A stretch of 62,563 bases of DNA from Demequina lutea. Its GTDB lineage: Bacteria; Actinomycetota; Actinomycetes; Actinomycetales; Demequinaceae. Below the pieces are notes generated by a model. It saw only the letters and a program-made list of their open reading frames with translations, searched no databases and was not told the DNA's origin. The stretch covers positions 1-62,563 of the forward strand of contig QKAX01000173.1 of the NCBI GenBank assembly GCA_003246255.1, in the 5' to 3' direction. Position numbers and translations under genes: made by a program. Of the stretch, positions 34,013 through 44,454 are shown in pieces; position 1 is the first letter of the stretch, and each line of letters begins with the position of its first letter.

Positions 34013-35305
34013 CTACAGCCTGCCCGATGCCTTGAGCGCCAGATAGATATCAGCCAGTCGCGGCGCAAGATCGTCGGGGAGCGCCTCGACCACCTCGGCC
34101 CCGCCCTGACGGATGCGCGCCGCCACGGCGTCGCGCTCGAGGCCCGCACGCGCCGCTGCGGCGGCCGTGTAGACCTCTTCGACCGATCCGCGGCCGGCAA
34201 TCATGGCGTCTTCTTCGGGGTCGCTCACCGACGCCACGACCACCTGGTGATGGCGCTGCAGCGTGGCGATGGCCTGCAAGGCACCCGAGTCCATCAGTGA
34301 CTCGTCGAGCGTGGTGAGAAGCACCACGAGTGCCCGCTGCGACAGACGCTCGCTCGCAAGGCGTACCAGCGCCGACCAGTCTGTCTCTGCCAACACGGGT
34401 TCAACGGGGGCGAGGGCCGATGCCAGCACAGGCATCAGCGCCGCATCGGACGGGCCTTGAGCACGGGCTCGCTCCACACGATCGAACGCGGTGACCTGCA
34501 CGCGGTCGCCCGCGCGGGAGGCGAGCGCGCTGAGCAGCAGACACGCCTCCATGCTTGCCTCGATGCGCGGCGCACCGCCCACACGAGAGGCCGAGAGGCG
34601 TCCGGTGTCGAGCACGATGAACACGCGGCGGTCGCGCTCGGGCCGGTAGGTGCGCACCACGACGTCGGCGCGGCGACCGGTGGCTCGCCAGTCGATAGTC
34701 CTGACGTCGTCGCCAATCACGTACTCGCGCAGCGAGTCGAACTCCGTGCCGGCGCCGCGCATCATGACGGGGCTCAGCCCGTCGAGCTCGCGTAGGCGCG
34801 CGAGGCGAGCGGGCAGGTGCTTGCGCGAGGCGAACTCGGGCAGCACGCGCAACACGGTATCCACCGGCAATGACTTCTGGCGCCCCGCGAGCCGCAACGG
34901 GCCCTCGATGCGCAAGGTGACGGCGGAGCCCTCCCGCAGGCCGCGTCGGCGCGGCGTCAGCGGCGTGACAAAGCGCGTCATCTCCCCGCTGCTGAGCGCG
35001 AAGCGGTGACGATTGGGCCCGGCCCCCGCCGAGGGGGCCCACGCGTCGCGAACTGCGCCTCGCGCGCGTCGGCCCGAGAGGTTTGCCACTGTCACTGTGG
35101 ACGCGGTGCTCTCGGTGAGGCGCACCGAAGACGGCACCTCACGGCGGACTCCGAGCGACCTCGTAGGCGGTGCGAGCAGCGCGTCGAGCAGCGCCAACGC
35201 GAGCACGCACAGCACCCACAGCCAGGCCACGCCGCGATCAGCGAGCAGGAACGCCGGCACCGCCCCTAGGGCCGCGAGGAGCGCCGTCCAACCAGTGATG
35301 TACAT
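34013..35305 (-). CDS. DUF58 (VWA-like) membrane-anchored protein
   Basis: Protein of 430 residues: two N-terminal helices (~1-45), a beta-rich segment, then the DUF58 signature GTEFDSLREYVIGDDVRTIDW and a VWA-like domain (VFIVLDTGRLSAS). DUF58 proteins accompany MoxR AAA+ ATPases, as here (MoxR stop four bases upstream), and are thought to be MoxR partners or substrates in envelope assembly. ATG 35305 follows the MoxR gene without a promoter, so this is the last gene of a leftward operon starting near 39361. Confidence 0.9.
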   Translation of the reverse strand: MYITGWTALLAALGAVPAFLLADRGVAWLWVLCVLALALLDALLAPPTRSLGVRREVPSSVRLTESTASTVTVANLSGRRARGAVRDAWAPSAGAGPNRHRFALSSGEMTRFVTPLTPRRRGLREGSAVTLRIEGPLRLAGRQKSLPVDTVLRVLPEFASRKHLPARLARLRELDGLSPVMMRGAGTEFDSLREYVIGDDVRTIDWRATGRRADVVVRTYRPERDRRVFIVLDTGRLSASRVGGAPRIEASMEACLLLSALASRAGDRVQVTAFDRVERARAQGPSDAALMPVLASALAPVEPVLAETDWSALVRLASERLSQRALVVLLTTLDESLMDSGALQAIATLQRHHQVVVASVSDPEEDAMIAGRGSVEEVYTAAAAARAGLERDAVAARIRQGGAEVVEALPDDLAPRLADIYLALKASGRL

Positions 35306-35309
35306 GGGC

Positions 35310-36358
<1,049 letters not shown>

Positions 36359-36362
<4 letters not shown>

Positions 36363-37567
36363 GACCGGTGTACCTCACTCTCTAGGGCGTCGATCTGATC
36401 GATCAACGTCATCATCTGTGACTCGTTCTGCGGCGCGGGGCCGTACAGCAGAGACGCGACAACGTCGCGGTGTCGGCCGGTGGCGCGCACGATCGCGTTC
36501 ACGAGCACCTCGCTGTCGGAGGAACGTCCGACGCCAAGCCTGCGTCCCATGCGCACTGCTGCGGCCGCCCGCAGGGACGCGGCGGCGCGCCCGGTCGCTC
36601 CGGCCGCACGGTAGAGGCGCGCCCGTCCGCGTGTGGCCTCGGAGGCCCTGATCACCACTGGCAGCGGCTCGCGCACGAGCGCGCCGAAGCGCCGCGCCCG
36701 CCACACGGCGACAAACACGAGCGCGAGCGCGAGCGCGTAGAAGGCGTTTCCGGTGCCGGGGGGCAGGAAGTCCGCCGAGGGGTCCACGTCGGGAGGCGAG
36801 TAGTCGCCGGCCCTCGACCAGGTGAGGAACGAGCCGTCGGTGAACGAACCGAGGTACCAGACGGCCTTGTCATGGCCGCCGATGAGGTGCAGGCCCAGCG
36901 CCGCGTTCCCCTCGTCGAGCACGGAGCCATTCGTGAGACTCTCGGGGCTCGCGAAGAACGTGACGTCTCCCTGGCCCTCGCGGTGCACCGCCACATACGC
37001 GGCCGAGCCCTCCGACTCGAAGCACGTGGAGGCGTCTTCAGGTGCTCCCACATAGGCACGCCCGTCGGTGGAGACGGATCCGGCTGCCGCGGCGGCGCGG
37101 CTCGTGCACGCGGCGGTGAGGGTAGTGGCGCCGCTCATGACCGTTGCGAAGCTGTCGCTGAGCTCGGCCTGCAGCGCCGCGCTGTCGCCCAGCACCACGA
37201 TCGGACCCGGGTACGCCAAAATCGATTGCGCCTGGAGGTCGAACAGATCGGCTCCACTCGCGATCACGAGGGTCGTGCCCATGGGATCGCCAATGTTGGC
37301 CGCCTGCAGCTCGCTGATCTGTCGCAGTGCGACGCCCCGCTCGCGCGCCACCTCGGCGAGCGCCATCACGCCGTTTGCGTCCGGGTTGTGGATCGACAGG
37401 TCCGTGTAATCCCTATCGGAGCGGGTGAGACCCACCGCCACCAGGGCCACCACAAAGAAGCCGACAACGAGCATGACACCTCGCGACGACCTGAGCCGCG
37501 CCCCGACGCCCGGACCCCGCGCGACGCGCACGTAGTCCTGGGCGGCTCCTGAGTCGGTCATCGTCAC
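36359..37567 (-). CDS. DUF4350 membrane protein
   Basis: Protein of 402 residues: a helix near 31-48, an external DUF4350 domain (SDRDYTDLSIHNPDANGVMALAEV..., GTTLVIASGAD), a second helix near 270-288 and a basic cytoplasmic tail. Orthologous in position to Rv3691. It overlaps both neighbours by four bases (GTGA), so it is translated together with DUF4129 and MoxR. Biochemical role unknown. Confidence 0.88.
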
Positions 37568-38217
37568 AGGCGCACCGTCGCCTTCACGCTGGCGGATGTC
37601 ACCTGGAGCTGGCGCAGTCGCTGGTCTGCGGCAGACGAGCCATGTGCGTGGCCGTAGCGCACGCCGTCGAACAGATCCGCCGCCCAGTCGAAGTCCGCCC
37701 CCAGGTGAGGGGCAGCGGCGCCGGCTGCCATCGCGAATTCGTACGCGGTCATGCCGGGCACCACCGGCACCCAGCCGGCCTCTTCGATAGAGCGCACGAT
37801 AGCCCTAAATCTCTCCACGACGGCGGCGTCCCAATCGCCAGCCCTGGCCGCATCGTCGGCGGCGTGGAGCATCGCCTCGGCGGTGCGCTCGTCGTCGTCA
37901 AAGACCGCAGCCGAGGCCTTGCGCCGCCGAGACGGGCGCAGCGGACCGAGCAGCAAGAAGAGGACGACGGCAATCACGAGCGCCACCACCACGATGCCGA
38001 CCACAGAGCCAGGAACGCCCCAGAGGCCGGCCTGGCCGGTGCCAGCGTCGATGCCGTTCAGGATCCGCTCCACGAGGCGATTGAGCCATGCCCACACGGA
38101 GTCGAGCCACGACTGGCCACCCGAGGAGTAGACGTCCTTGTCCAGCTCGTCCCGCAGCCACTGGCGCGCGGTGTCGGGGTCGGGCGTGAGCGGCGGCTCC
38201 CAGTGCAGTGCTGCCAC
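37564..38217 (-). CDS. DUF4129 membrane protein
   Basis: Protein of 217 residues: an external N-terminal ~65 residues (PPLTPDPDTARQWLRDELDK), one strong helix (~72-94), then a cytoplasmic DUF4129 domain (AVVERFRAIVRSIEEAGWVPVVPGMTAYEFA). Matches Rv3690 in position. GTG 38217 begins one base after the end of the upstream membrane-protein gene. Function unknown. Confidence 0.88.
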   Translation of the reverse strand: MAALHWEPPLTPDPDTARQWLRDELDKDVYSSGGQSWLDSVWAWLNRLVERILNGIDAGTGQAGLWGVPGSVVGIVVVALVIAVVLFLLLGPLRPSRRRKASAAVFDDDERTAEAMLHAADDAARAGDWDAAVVERFRAIVRSIEEAGWVPVVPGMTAYEFAMAAGAAAPHLGADFDWAADLFDGVRYGHAHGSSAADQRLRQLQVTSASVKATVRL

Positions 38218-38218
38218 G

Positions 38219-39361
38219 CTAGAGCCCCGACCCTGGAGAACTCGCGTGGTGGGCCTCGGCCGCGCGCGCCATGTCGAACGCGAGTCCCTCCTTGCGGAAC
38301 CTCATGTCCAGGTACACGAGCGCCTGCGCCGAGCCAGCGAAGGAGTACTGCACCACCACGCTCGCGAGCATGGAGAGCACGAACACGGCGATGAAGGCGG
38401 CGGCGAGGGTCACGTCGCTCTGCGGGCCGGCGATGCTCACAGCAAGGCCAACGAACTGTGCGCCAAAGCTAAAGACCTGCTGGATCGCGTAGTTGATGGC
38501 CATGATGACCACCACGATCAGAATGGTCCACCAGAACCGCCCGGGCACCAGCTTGATGGCGCGGCGCATCGCCACGATGGGGCCCCTGCGCTCCAGCACA
38601 ATCACGCCGCGCGCCACGATCAGGTAGACCATCACGACAGCGGCTGCCGGGAGCACCAGGAGGAGCACGAGCGCGAGCGTGACAAAGATGCTCATGCCCG
38701 TCCCGCCCGCCGCGATGTCGACGATCACCGGGGTGACGGCGAGCGCATACACGAGCATGACGGCGCCGCCCATCATGGCCGTGACTCCCAGCAGCGACCA
38801 GAACCGTGCCAGGGTCTGCTTGAGGGCGTCGCCCATCGACACCTTGACGCCGAGCGCCGCCTGCGCGACTCCGGGGATCACCACGGCGGAGGAGAGCAGG
38901 TCCGAGAGGATCCACATCACCACAGCGAGGGCCGCCGCCACGATCGTCTCCGGCGCGGGCCTGAAGTCCGCTGAGGCGTACATGAAGAAGTCGGCAACGC
39001 CGCCGTCCATCACTGCCAGCCAGATCGCCGCGGCCGTCACTGCTGTGGAGGCAAGGAACATGATCAAGGGGGCGCCCACGATCGCGCCCCGGTTGAACCT
39101 CATGGCCTTGAACGGCACTGTCAGGAAGTCGCCAAAGGGCAGCGGGCGCAGCGCCACGATGCCGGGTTGCCATGAGCGGTAGGTGAGCGGCGCGGCCGCC
39201 GCCTGCGCGACAGTGCCGGCGGGGCCAACGGGGCCAACGGGGCCGACGGGGTGAGAGGCGGGTGGCGGCGGCGGGGCGCCCCAGCCGGCGGGGGGCGCGG
39301 GCCGCACAGGCTCGCTACCAGGTGCGGCCCAGTCTCCGCGCGGCTGTTGTGGCTCCGTCAC
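38219..39361 (-). CDS. Multi-helix membrane protein (GDPD membrane-domain-like)
   Basis: Protein of 380 residues: a Pro/Gly-rich cytoplasmic N-terminus with repeated GPV (encoded by 9-bp repeats near 39223-39250), then about six helices. SWQPGIVALRPLPFGDFLTVPFKAMRFNRGAIVG is the typical entry of the membrane domain often annotated as glycerophosphoryl-diester-phosphodiesterase membrane domain; no catalytic domain is present. GTG 39361 has GAGGAGG upstream. It is the first gene of the leftward MoxR operon and divergent from mtrA across 107 bp. Confidence 0.75.
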   Translation of the reverse strand: MTEPQQPRGDWAAPGSEPVRPAPPAGWGAPPPPPASHPVGPVGPVGPAGTVAQAAAAPLTYRSWQPGIVALRPLPFGDFLTVPFKAMRFNRGAIVGAPLIMFLASTAVTAAAIWLAVMDGGVADFFMYASADFRPAPETIVAAALAVVMWILSDLLSSAVVIPGVAQAALGVKVSMGDALKQTLARFWSLLGVTAMMGGAVMLVYALAVTPVIVDIAAGGTGMSIFVTLALVLLLVLPAAAVVMVYLIVARGVIVLERRGPIVAMRRAIKLVPGRFWWTILIVVVIMAINYAIQQVFSFGAQFVGLAVSIAGPQSDVTLAAAFIAVFVLSMLASVVVQYSFAGSAQALVYLDMRFRKEGLAFDMARAAEAHHASSPGSGL

Positions 39362-39468
39362 TGCCCCTCCTCGCTTTTGTGGCTATCCTGCCATGCCGCG
39401 ACACGCAGACGGCGTGCCGGTGCGGCCCGTCGCGGTGGCGGAAACGGGCGGCGTGGCAAGATGGCGCT

Positions 39469-40152
39469 ATGACAGCCAAGATCCTGGTGGTCGACGACGA
39501 TCCTTCCGTGGCGGAGATGACCGGCATCGTGTTGCGTGCCGATGGCTTTGACCCGGTGTTCTGCGATCACGGTGACCGCGCCCTGGACGTGTTCCGTGCC
39601 GAGCAGCCCGACGTGGTGCTGCTCGACCTGATGCTGCCTGGCAAGAGCGGCATCGACATCTGCCGCGAGTTGCGCGCTGAGTCGGGCGTCCCCATCATCA
39701 TGCTGACGGCGAAGTCGGACACTGTGGACGTGGTGCTGGGACTCGAGTCGGGTGCCGACGACTACATCCCCAAGCCGTTCAAGCCGCGCGAACTCATTGC
39801 GCGCGTACGGGCGCGCCTGCGCAGGAACGACAACGCGACCCCCGCGATTGTTCGCATCGGGGACCTGGAGATCGATGTCACTGGCCACCGTGTGATGCGC
39901 GATGGCGAGGTGATTCAGCTCACGCCGCTTGAGTTTGATGTGCTCGTCACGCTCGCACGCAGCCCTGGCCAGGTGTTCACGCGCGAGGTGCTACTGGAGG
40001 ACGTGTGGGGCTACCGCCACGCCGCCGATACTCGCCTCGTCAACGTCCACATTCAGCGCCTGCGCGCCAAGGTGGAGCGCGACCCCGAGAACCCAGAGAT
40101 TGTGCTGACAGTGCGCGGCGTGGGCTACAAGGCGGGTGGCCCCACCCCGTGA
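39469..40152 (+). CDS. mtrA: Response regulator MtrA
   Basis: OmpR-family regulator of 227 residues. The receiver has D9-D11, D53 (LLDLMLPGKSG) and K in YIPKPFKP; the winged helix ends LTVRGVGYKAG. The sequence and the mtrA-mtrB-lpqB order identify MtrA, an actinobacterial regulator of cell-wall metabolism, division and osmotic response. CAAGAT ends six bases before ATG 39469, a weak leaderless -10. The stop overlaps the mtrB start (GTGA). Confidence 0.96.
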   Translation: MTAKILVVDDDPSVAEMTGIVLRADGFDPVFCDHGDRALDVFRAEQPDVVLLDLMLPGKSGIDICRELRAESGVPIIMLTAKSDTVDVVLGLESGADDYIPKPFKPRELIARVRARLRRNDNATPAIVRIGDLEIDVTGHRVMRDGEVIQLTPLEFDVLVTLARSPGQVFTREVLLEDVWGYRHAADTRLVNVHIQRLRAKVERDPENPEIVLTVRGVGYKAGGPTP

Positions 40153-41780
40153 GGCAACGCGTGCGCGCCGTAGCGGCGGCCCTGGCCGCCCCACTGCGCG
40201 TGCTCTACACCAAGTGGACGCACTCCATGATGGTGCGCGTCATCACGTCCACCCTGGTGGTGGGCCTGACGGCTGTCGCCGCCCTGGGTGCGTACGTCAC
40301 CACCGAGATCCGCGACGGACTGGTGGACAAGCGCGTCGACCGCATCTTGGCGGAGGCGGCGCGCGATGTGGAAGGCACCCAGCAGACCATCGACGCCTCT
40401 ACCGCCGAGACCCCGGGCGATCTGCAGGCTCTCGTCTATGCGCAGTTCATTGCGCTCAGCAGGCTTGGCGGCGACGGCCGCAGCATCGTGTGGCTGCGCG
40501 CGCCGGGCAACGACTCCAACGTGGTGCTCACGCCGCCGGGGACTGACCAGCGACTCGTGCCGATGATCACCACCCAGCTTCGCCAGGCGCTCGAGCCGGG
40601 AGGCAGCCAGTTCTGGCAGTTCGCGTCGATGCCGGATACGGGTGTGCCAGCCGTGGTGGTGGGTGCGCCCATCGACCTGCGCGCGGCCGGGGACTACGAG
40701 CTCTACTTCATTTATTCGCTCGCCGACGAGCAGGACACCCTTGGCCTCATCCAGCGGGTGCTGGCCCTGGGGGCTGCGGTGCTCGTGGGGCTCGTGCTCT
40801 TCATGACCTGGACTGTGACGCTGCAAGCCGTGCGCCCTGTGCGAGCGGCCGCCCGCATCGCGGCACGGTTGGCAGACGGTCACCTCACCGAACGCATGCG
40901 CGTGGTGGGCAACGACGAGATGGCCACGCTCGCACGCACCTTCAACGAGATGGCCGGCTCGCTGCAGCGGCAGATCAACCGCATGGAGGATCTCTCGCGC
41001 CTGCAGCGCCGCTTCGTGTCCGACGTGTCGCACGAGTTGCGCACGCCGCTCACCACCATTCGCATGGCCTCCGACGTGCTGCACGATGCGCGAGACGGGT
41101 TCGAGCCGGCTGTCGCGAGATCTGCGGAACTGCTCGCGATGCAGCTCGATCGCTTCGAGGCGCTGCTCGCCGACCTCCTCGAGATCTCGCGCATCGATGC
41201 AGGCGCCGCGCAGCTCGACTTCGAGGAGCATGACCTCGCGGACATTGCGCGCGACCAAATCGAGGGGCTCTACGTGGCCGCTAGTGATCAGGGCGTGCAG
41301 TTGCGCCTGTGGGTGCAAGCCGGCAGCCACGTGGCGTCGATGGACGCCCCGCGCGTGGGGCGCATCGTGCGCAACCTGCTCTCCAACGCGATCGAGCACG
41401 CGCAGGGCGGCCCTGTCGACGTGGCCGTCGCGTCGACCGAGCGCACGGTGGCAGTGGTGGTGAGGGACTACGGCGTCGGTCTCTCGGAGTCACAGGTGTC
41501 GCGAGTGTTTGATCGCTTCTGGCGTGCGGACCCCGCCCGTGCCCGCACCATGGGAGGCACCGGCCTCGGCCTGTCCATCTCGCGCGAGGACGCGCAGCTT
41601 CACGACGGCGCTCTTGAGGCGTGGGGGCGTCCGGGCGAGGGCGCGGCGTTCCGGCTGATGCTGCCAGCCGGGTCTCGTGGGCTCGGCGTGCGCGAGCCGC
41701 TACCGCTCACCATGAGCGAGGCGGACTTTGAGCGTGTGGGCGAACGCGTGCCGCTCGCGGCCGAGGCGGTGGGGCTGTGA
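40149..41780 (+). CDS. mtrB: Sensor histidine kinase MtrB
   Basis: Membrane kinase of 543 residues: first helix ~35-58, an external sensor (~59-200), second helix ~203-225, HAMP (~226-280), HisKA DVSHELRTPL (H295), and HATPase with LLSNAIEHA, RDYGVGLSE and GGTGLGLSIS. It phosphorylates MtrA, and LpqB modulates it. GTG 40149 overlaps the mtrA stop, and its own stop overlaps the lpqB start by four bases, so the three genes are one coupled unit. Confidence 0.96.
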   Translation: MRQRVRAVAAALAAPLRVLYTKWTHSMMVRVITSTLVVGLTAVAALGAYVTTEIRDGLVDKRVDRILAEAARDVEGTQQTIDASTAETPGDLQALVYAQFIALSRLGGDGRSIVWLRAPGNDSNVVLTPPGTDQRLVPMITTQLRQALEPGGSQFWQFASMPDTGVPAVVVGAPIDLRAAGDYELYFIYSLADEQDTLGLIQRVLALGAAVLVGLVLFMTWTVTLQAVRPVRAAARIAARLADGHLTERMRVVGNDEMATLARTFNEMAGSLQRQINRMEDLSRLQRRFVSDVSHELRTPLTTIRMASDVLHDARDGFEPAVARSAELLAMQLDRFEALLADLLEISRIDAGAAQLDFEEHDLADIARDQIEGLYVAASDQGVQLRLWVQAGSHVASMDAPRVGRIVRNLLSNAIEHAQGGPVDVAVASTERTVAVVVRDYGVGLSESQVSRVFDRFWRADPARARTMGGTGLGLSISREDAQLHDGALEAWGRPGEGAAFRLMLPAGSRGLGVREPLPLTMSEADFERVGERVPLAAEAVGL

Positions 41781-43495
41781 GGAAGCGACTGGCGGCCGTG
41801 ATGGTCGCGCTTGCGCTCGCGGGATGCGCGACGATCCCCACCGATGGTCCTGTCAAGGCGGGCGACGCCGACGTGGCGCAGGCGGGCGACTTTGTGCCGC
41901 TGCTGCAGGGACCGGAGCCGGACGCCTCCGCGCAGGCGATCGTGCTGGGCTTTCTCGGCGCCTCGGCGGGCGGCTCGGTGCAAGGCTTCGAGAAGGCGCG
42001 CGAATACCTCAGTCCCGCGGCGCAGGCGGCGTGGGATCCGCTCTCGCAGGTCACCATCTACGACTCGCGGCAGGTGGAGCCGAGCTTCGACGAGGCGACC
42101 GGCACGTTCGTGTACCGCGTGCCGGTGGCGGCCACTGTGGACTCGTCGGGAGTGATGACCGAGGCCTCGTCGGATGTGCAGGCCGACGTCACCTTCCGGG
42201 TCTCCCAGGATGAGTTTGGCCAGAACCGCATCTCGAGCCTGGCGGACGGCATCGTCATGTCGGCGGCCGATTTTGAACGGTTCTTCCGCCCCATTCGCCT
42301 GTATTACGCAGCGAGCGATGGCTCCACGATGGTGCCGGAACTGCGGTGGTTCGCAGCGAATGACCAAATCGCGACGGCCGCGACGCGCGAACTTATCCAG
42401 GGACCCTCCGCGTGGCTTGCCGACGCCGTGGTCACGGGCTTCCCTGCGGGCTCGGCGCTTGACGTGGATGCTGTCCTCGTGGCGGATGGCATGGCCGCCG
42501 TGGATCTCGCGGCGGGCTCGGCTGGCGACGCGGCTCAGCGCGTGTTGGCGGCTGATCAGGTAGCGCTCACCCTGAAACAGATTTCGGCAGTGCAAGAGGT
42601 CGAGGTGACGGTGGGCGGCTCTCCGCTGGTGCCCGACGACTCGACTGTGTTGCAGCCTGCGGTGTTGCCGGACGAGAACGCGGCCGTCATCGCCGACGGT
42701 CGGCTGGGCCTCTTTGACGGCACGTCGGTCACGGTGACCTCTCCCGATGCCGGCGTGGTGCCCGCTGGCGCGTCGCACCTTGCCATGGCGTACGACGGCA
42801 CCACGGTGGCGATGCTCGTGAACGGTGCGGTGGTGGTCTCGAGAGTGCTCGCCGACTCCGGCCCGCTGGTGGCGTTCGATGACGCGACTCCGGCGCTCGT
42901 GGATCCAGTCACTGTGCCCACCTCGCCTGTCTTGCAGGGGGCCAACCTGGTGGGCCCGTCCTTCGACACCTCCGAGTGGCTCTGGTCCACCGAGTCGAGG
43001 TCGGACGGCATTGTGTGGGCGTCTCTCATCGGCGGCGAGCCCGTGCAGCTCGACGCGGCGTGGCTCGCGGGGCGCGAGGTGCAGGCGCTCTCGGTCTCGC
43101 GCGATGGATCCCGTCTTGCGGTGCTGAGCCGCGCGACCGGCACCGTGCAGACTCTCGAGGTGGCCGCGATCTATCGCGACGCGTCGGGAGTTCCGCTTGG
43201 CCTCGGCGCTCCGCTCGAGATGTCGCCCTCGGTGCCCATGTCGATCGACGTGGCGTGGGCAGACGAGGTGTCGCTGGTGACGCTGGGGACGGACGCTGGG
43301 CAGGTGCTGCAGGAGGTCGTGGGCGGGTGGACCACCATCGAGGCGGCACCGCTGCCGGCCGGATCGTCGTTCACCGCGCGCAACGGCGCGCGCACGCTCG
43401 TGGCGGTCGAGTCCGACGGTACGCTCGTAGTGAGGGCTGGCACCACGTGGTCGCCTGTCGCGGAGCGCATCGCAGACGTCGCGTACGAGGGCTAG
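41777..43495 (+). CDS. lpqB: Lipoprotein LpqB
   Basis: Lipoprotein of 572 residues with lipobox LALAGC (C17 lipidated). An N-terminal LpqB/GerMN region (~30-280) is followed by a C-terminal beta-propeller-like domain (~300-572). LpqB interacts with the external part of MtrB and tunes its signalling. Placement directly after mtrB with a GTGA overlap is the standard actinobacterial arrangement. Confidence 0.95.
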   Translation: MRKRLAAVMVALALAGCATIPTDGPVKAGDADVAQAGDFVPLLQGPEPDASAQAIVLGFLGASAGGSVQGFEKAREYLSPAAQAAWDPLSQVTIYDSRQVEPSFDEATGTFVYRVPVAATVDSSGVMTEASSDVQADVTFRVSQDEFGQNRISSLADGIVMSAADFERFFRPIRLYYAASDGSTMVPELRWFAANDQIATAATRELIQGPSAWLADAVVTGFPAGSALDVDAVLVADGMAAVDLAAGSAGDAAQRVLAADQVALTLKQISAVQEVEVTVGGSPLVPDDSTVLQPAVLPDENAAVIADGRLGLFDGTSVTVTSPDAGVVPAGASHLAMAYDGTTVAMLVNGAVVVSRVLADSGPLVAFDDATPALVDPVTVPTSPVLQGANLVGPSFDTSEWLWSTESRSDGIVWASLIGGEPVQLDAAWLAGREVQALSVSRDGSRLAVLSRATGTVQTLEVAAIYRDASGVPLGLGAPLEMSPSVPMSIDVAWADEVSLVTLGTDAGQVLQEVVGGWTTIEAAPLPAGSSFTARNGARTLVAVESDGTLVVRAGTTWSPVAERIADVAYEG

Positions 43496-43590
43496 CCGCG
43501 CGTCGTCCCCGGGCGGCGCAGCGGGCACTCGTCCACCGGGCTCGTGGCGCGTGGATGCCCTCGCGGTGCCGCGCACCACAGTCTGGGTCC

Positions 43591-44331
43591 ATGACGCCTC
43601 AGCATCCGCTCGTCGCCGCGGCGCGGGACCTTGCCCGCCTGGTGGTCCCCGTCGCGTGCCCGGGCTGCGGTGCGCGAGACGTGTTGTGGTGCGACGATTG
43701 CGCCGCGCCGTGGTGGGAGCCGCCGCTCAGATCCGAGTCGTCGGCCCCGCGGCTTGCCACGTGGGATGGGGCGCCCCTGCCGGTGTGGGCGATAGCGCCG
43801 CTTGAGGGCAGTGCCCACTCGCTGGTGGTGGCGTGGAAGGACGGGGGACGGCGCGACCTCGACGTCTTCTTCTGCGACGCGATGCGACGTCAGGCGCTCC
43901 ATGTTGCCCCGGCGCTACGGGGGCTGGGGCGAGTCGCTGTGGTGCCGGTGCCTTCGCGGAGAGCGTCAGTCGCGCGGAGGGGTGCGGACCTCCCGGCGAT
44001 GCTCGCACGCGCCGCGGCCGAGGGGCTTGTCGCGGGCGGTCTGCAGGCCGCGATGCTGCGGGTGTTGAGCATCGGCGCGGGGGAGCAGCGGGGCGCAAGC
44101 GCTCGCGCGCGGTGGCGCCAGGCCTCCAGCGTCAGGCTCGCCGGGCCGGGGCTGGCTCGCCGCGCGCGCACGGCGGGCGCGGCGATTCTTGTGGACGATG
44201 TGCTCACCACCGGGGCCACGATGGCGGCCGCGGCGCGGGCGCTCGACGTGGGACTTCTCACAGTTGCCGCAGGATTCTGCCTGGCGGCCGCGCCGTCACT
44301 TGGCGCGCGGCGGCATGTCACAGTAACGTAA
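43591..44331 (+). CDS. ComF-like phosphoribosyltransferase-family protein
   Basis: Protein of 246 residues: an N-terminal zinc-ribbon-like CPGCGARDVLWCDDC (~23-37) and a C-terminal type I PRTase fold with the PRPP loop AILVDDVLTTGATM. The family is related to ComF/GntX proteins of DNA-uptake pathways but is found in many non-competent actinobacteria, next to lpqB and hpf (Rv3242c-Rv3241c). CAGTCT ends six bases before ATG 43591, which supports this start over the long upstream frame lying inside lpqB. Substrate unknown. Confidence 0.88.
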   Translation: MTPQHPLVAAARDLARLVVPVACPGCGARDVLWCDDCAAPWWEPPLRSESSAPRLATWDGAPLPVWAIAPLEGSAHSLVVAWKDGGRRDLDVFFCDAMRRQALHVAPALRGLGRVAVVPVPSRRASVARRGADLPAMLARAAAEGLVAGGLQAAMLRVLSIGAGEQRGASARARWRQASSVRLAGPGLARRARTAGAAILVDDVLTTGATMAAAARALDVGLLTVAAGFCLAAAPSLGARRHVTVT

Positions 44332-44375
44332 AGAAACGACCGCAAGGGTCGCACCTTCTGAAGTGGGAAGGGGTG

Positions 44376-44441
44376 ATGCCAACGGCGCGAAGAGGCGCCT
44401 TGTTCCACCCCGACATGCCGCGCCATAGCGGCACCATCTGA
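44376..44441 (+). CDS. Possible 21-codon leader ORF before hpf
   Basis: ATG 44376 is preceded by GGGAAGGGG and opens a 21-residue frame, MPTARRGALFHPD...GTI. Its TGA (44439-44441) abuts and shares one base with the AAGGAG of hpf. This is the layout of a translated leader that could control access to the hpf ribosome site. The 5' region also has a small hairpin (CGACC/GGTCG from 44338). No homology is claimed, and chance cannot be excluded. Confidence 0.35.
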   Translation: MPTARRGALFHPDMPRHSGTI

Positions 44442-44454
44442 AGGAGCAGTTGAC

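Noticed and set aside
39461-39472. Three-codon frame (ATG GCG CTA TGA) overlapping the mtrA start
   Set aside because: If mtrA is leaderless, as its -10 spacing suggests, this mini-frame lies mostly upstream of the transcript. There is no ribosome site.
41600-43579. Long minus-strand frame opposite lpqB
   Set aside because: Same shadow effect; lpqB on the plus strand has a lipobox, family domains and coupling to mtrB.
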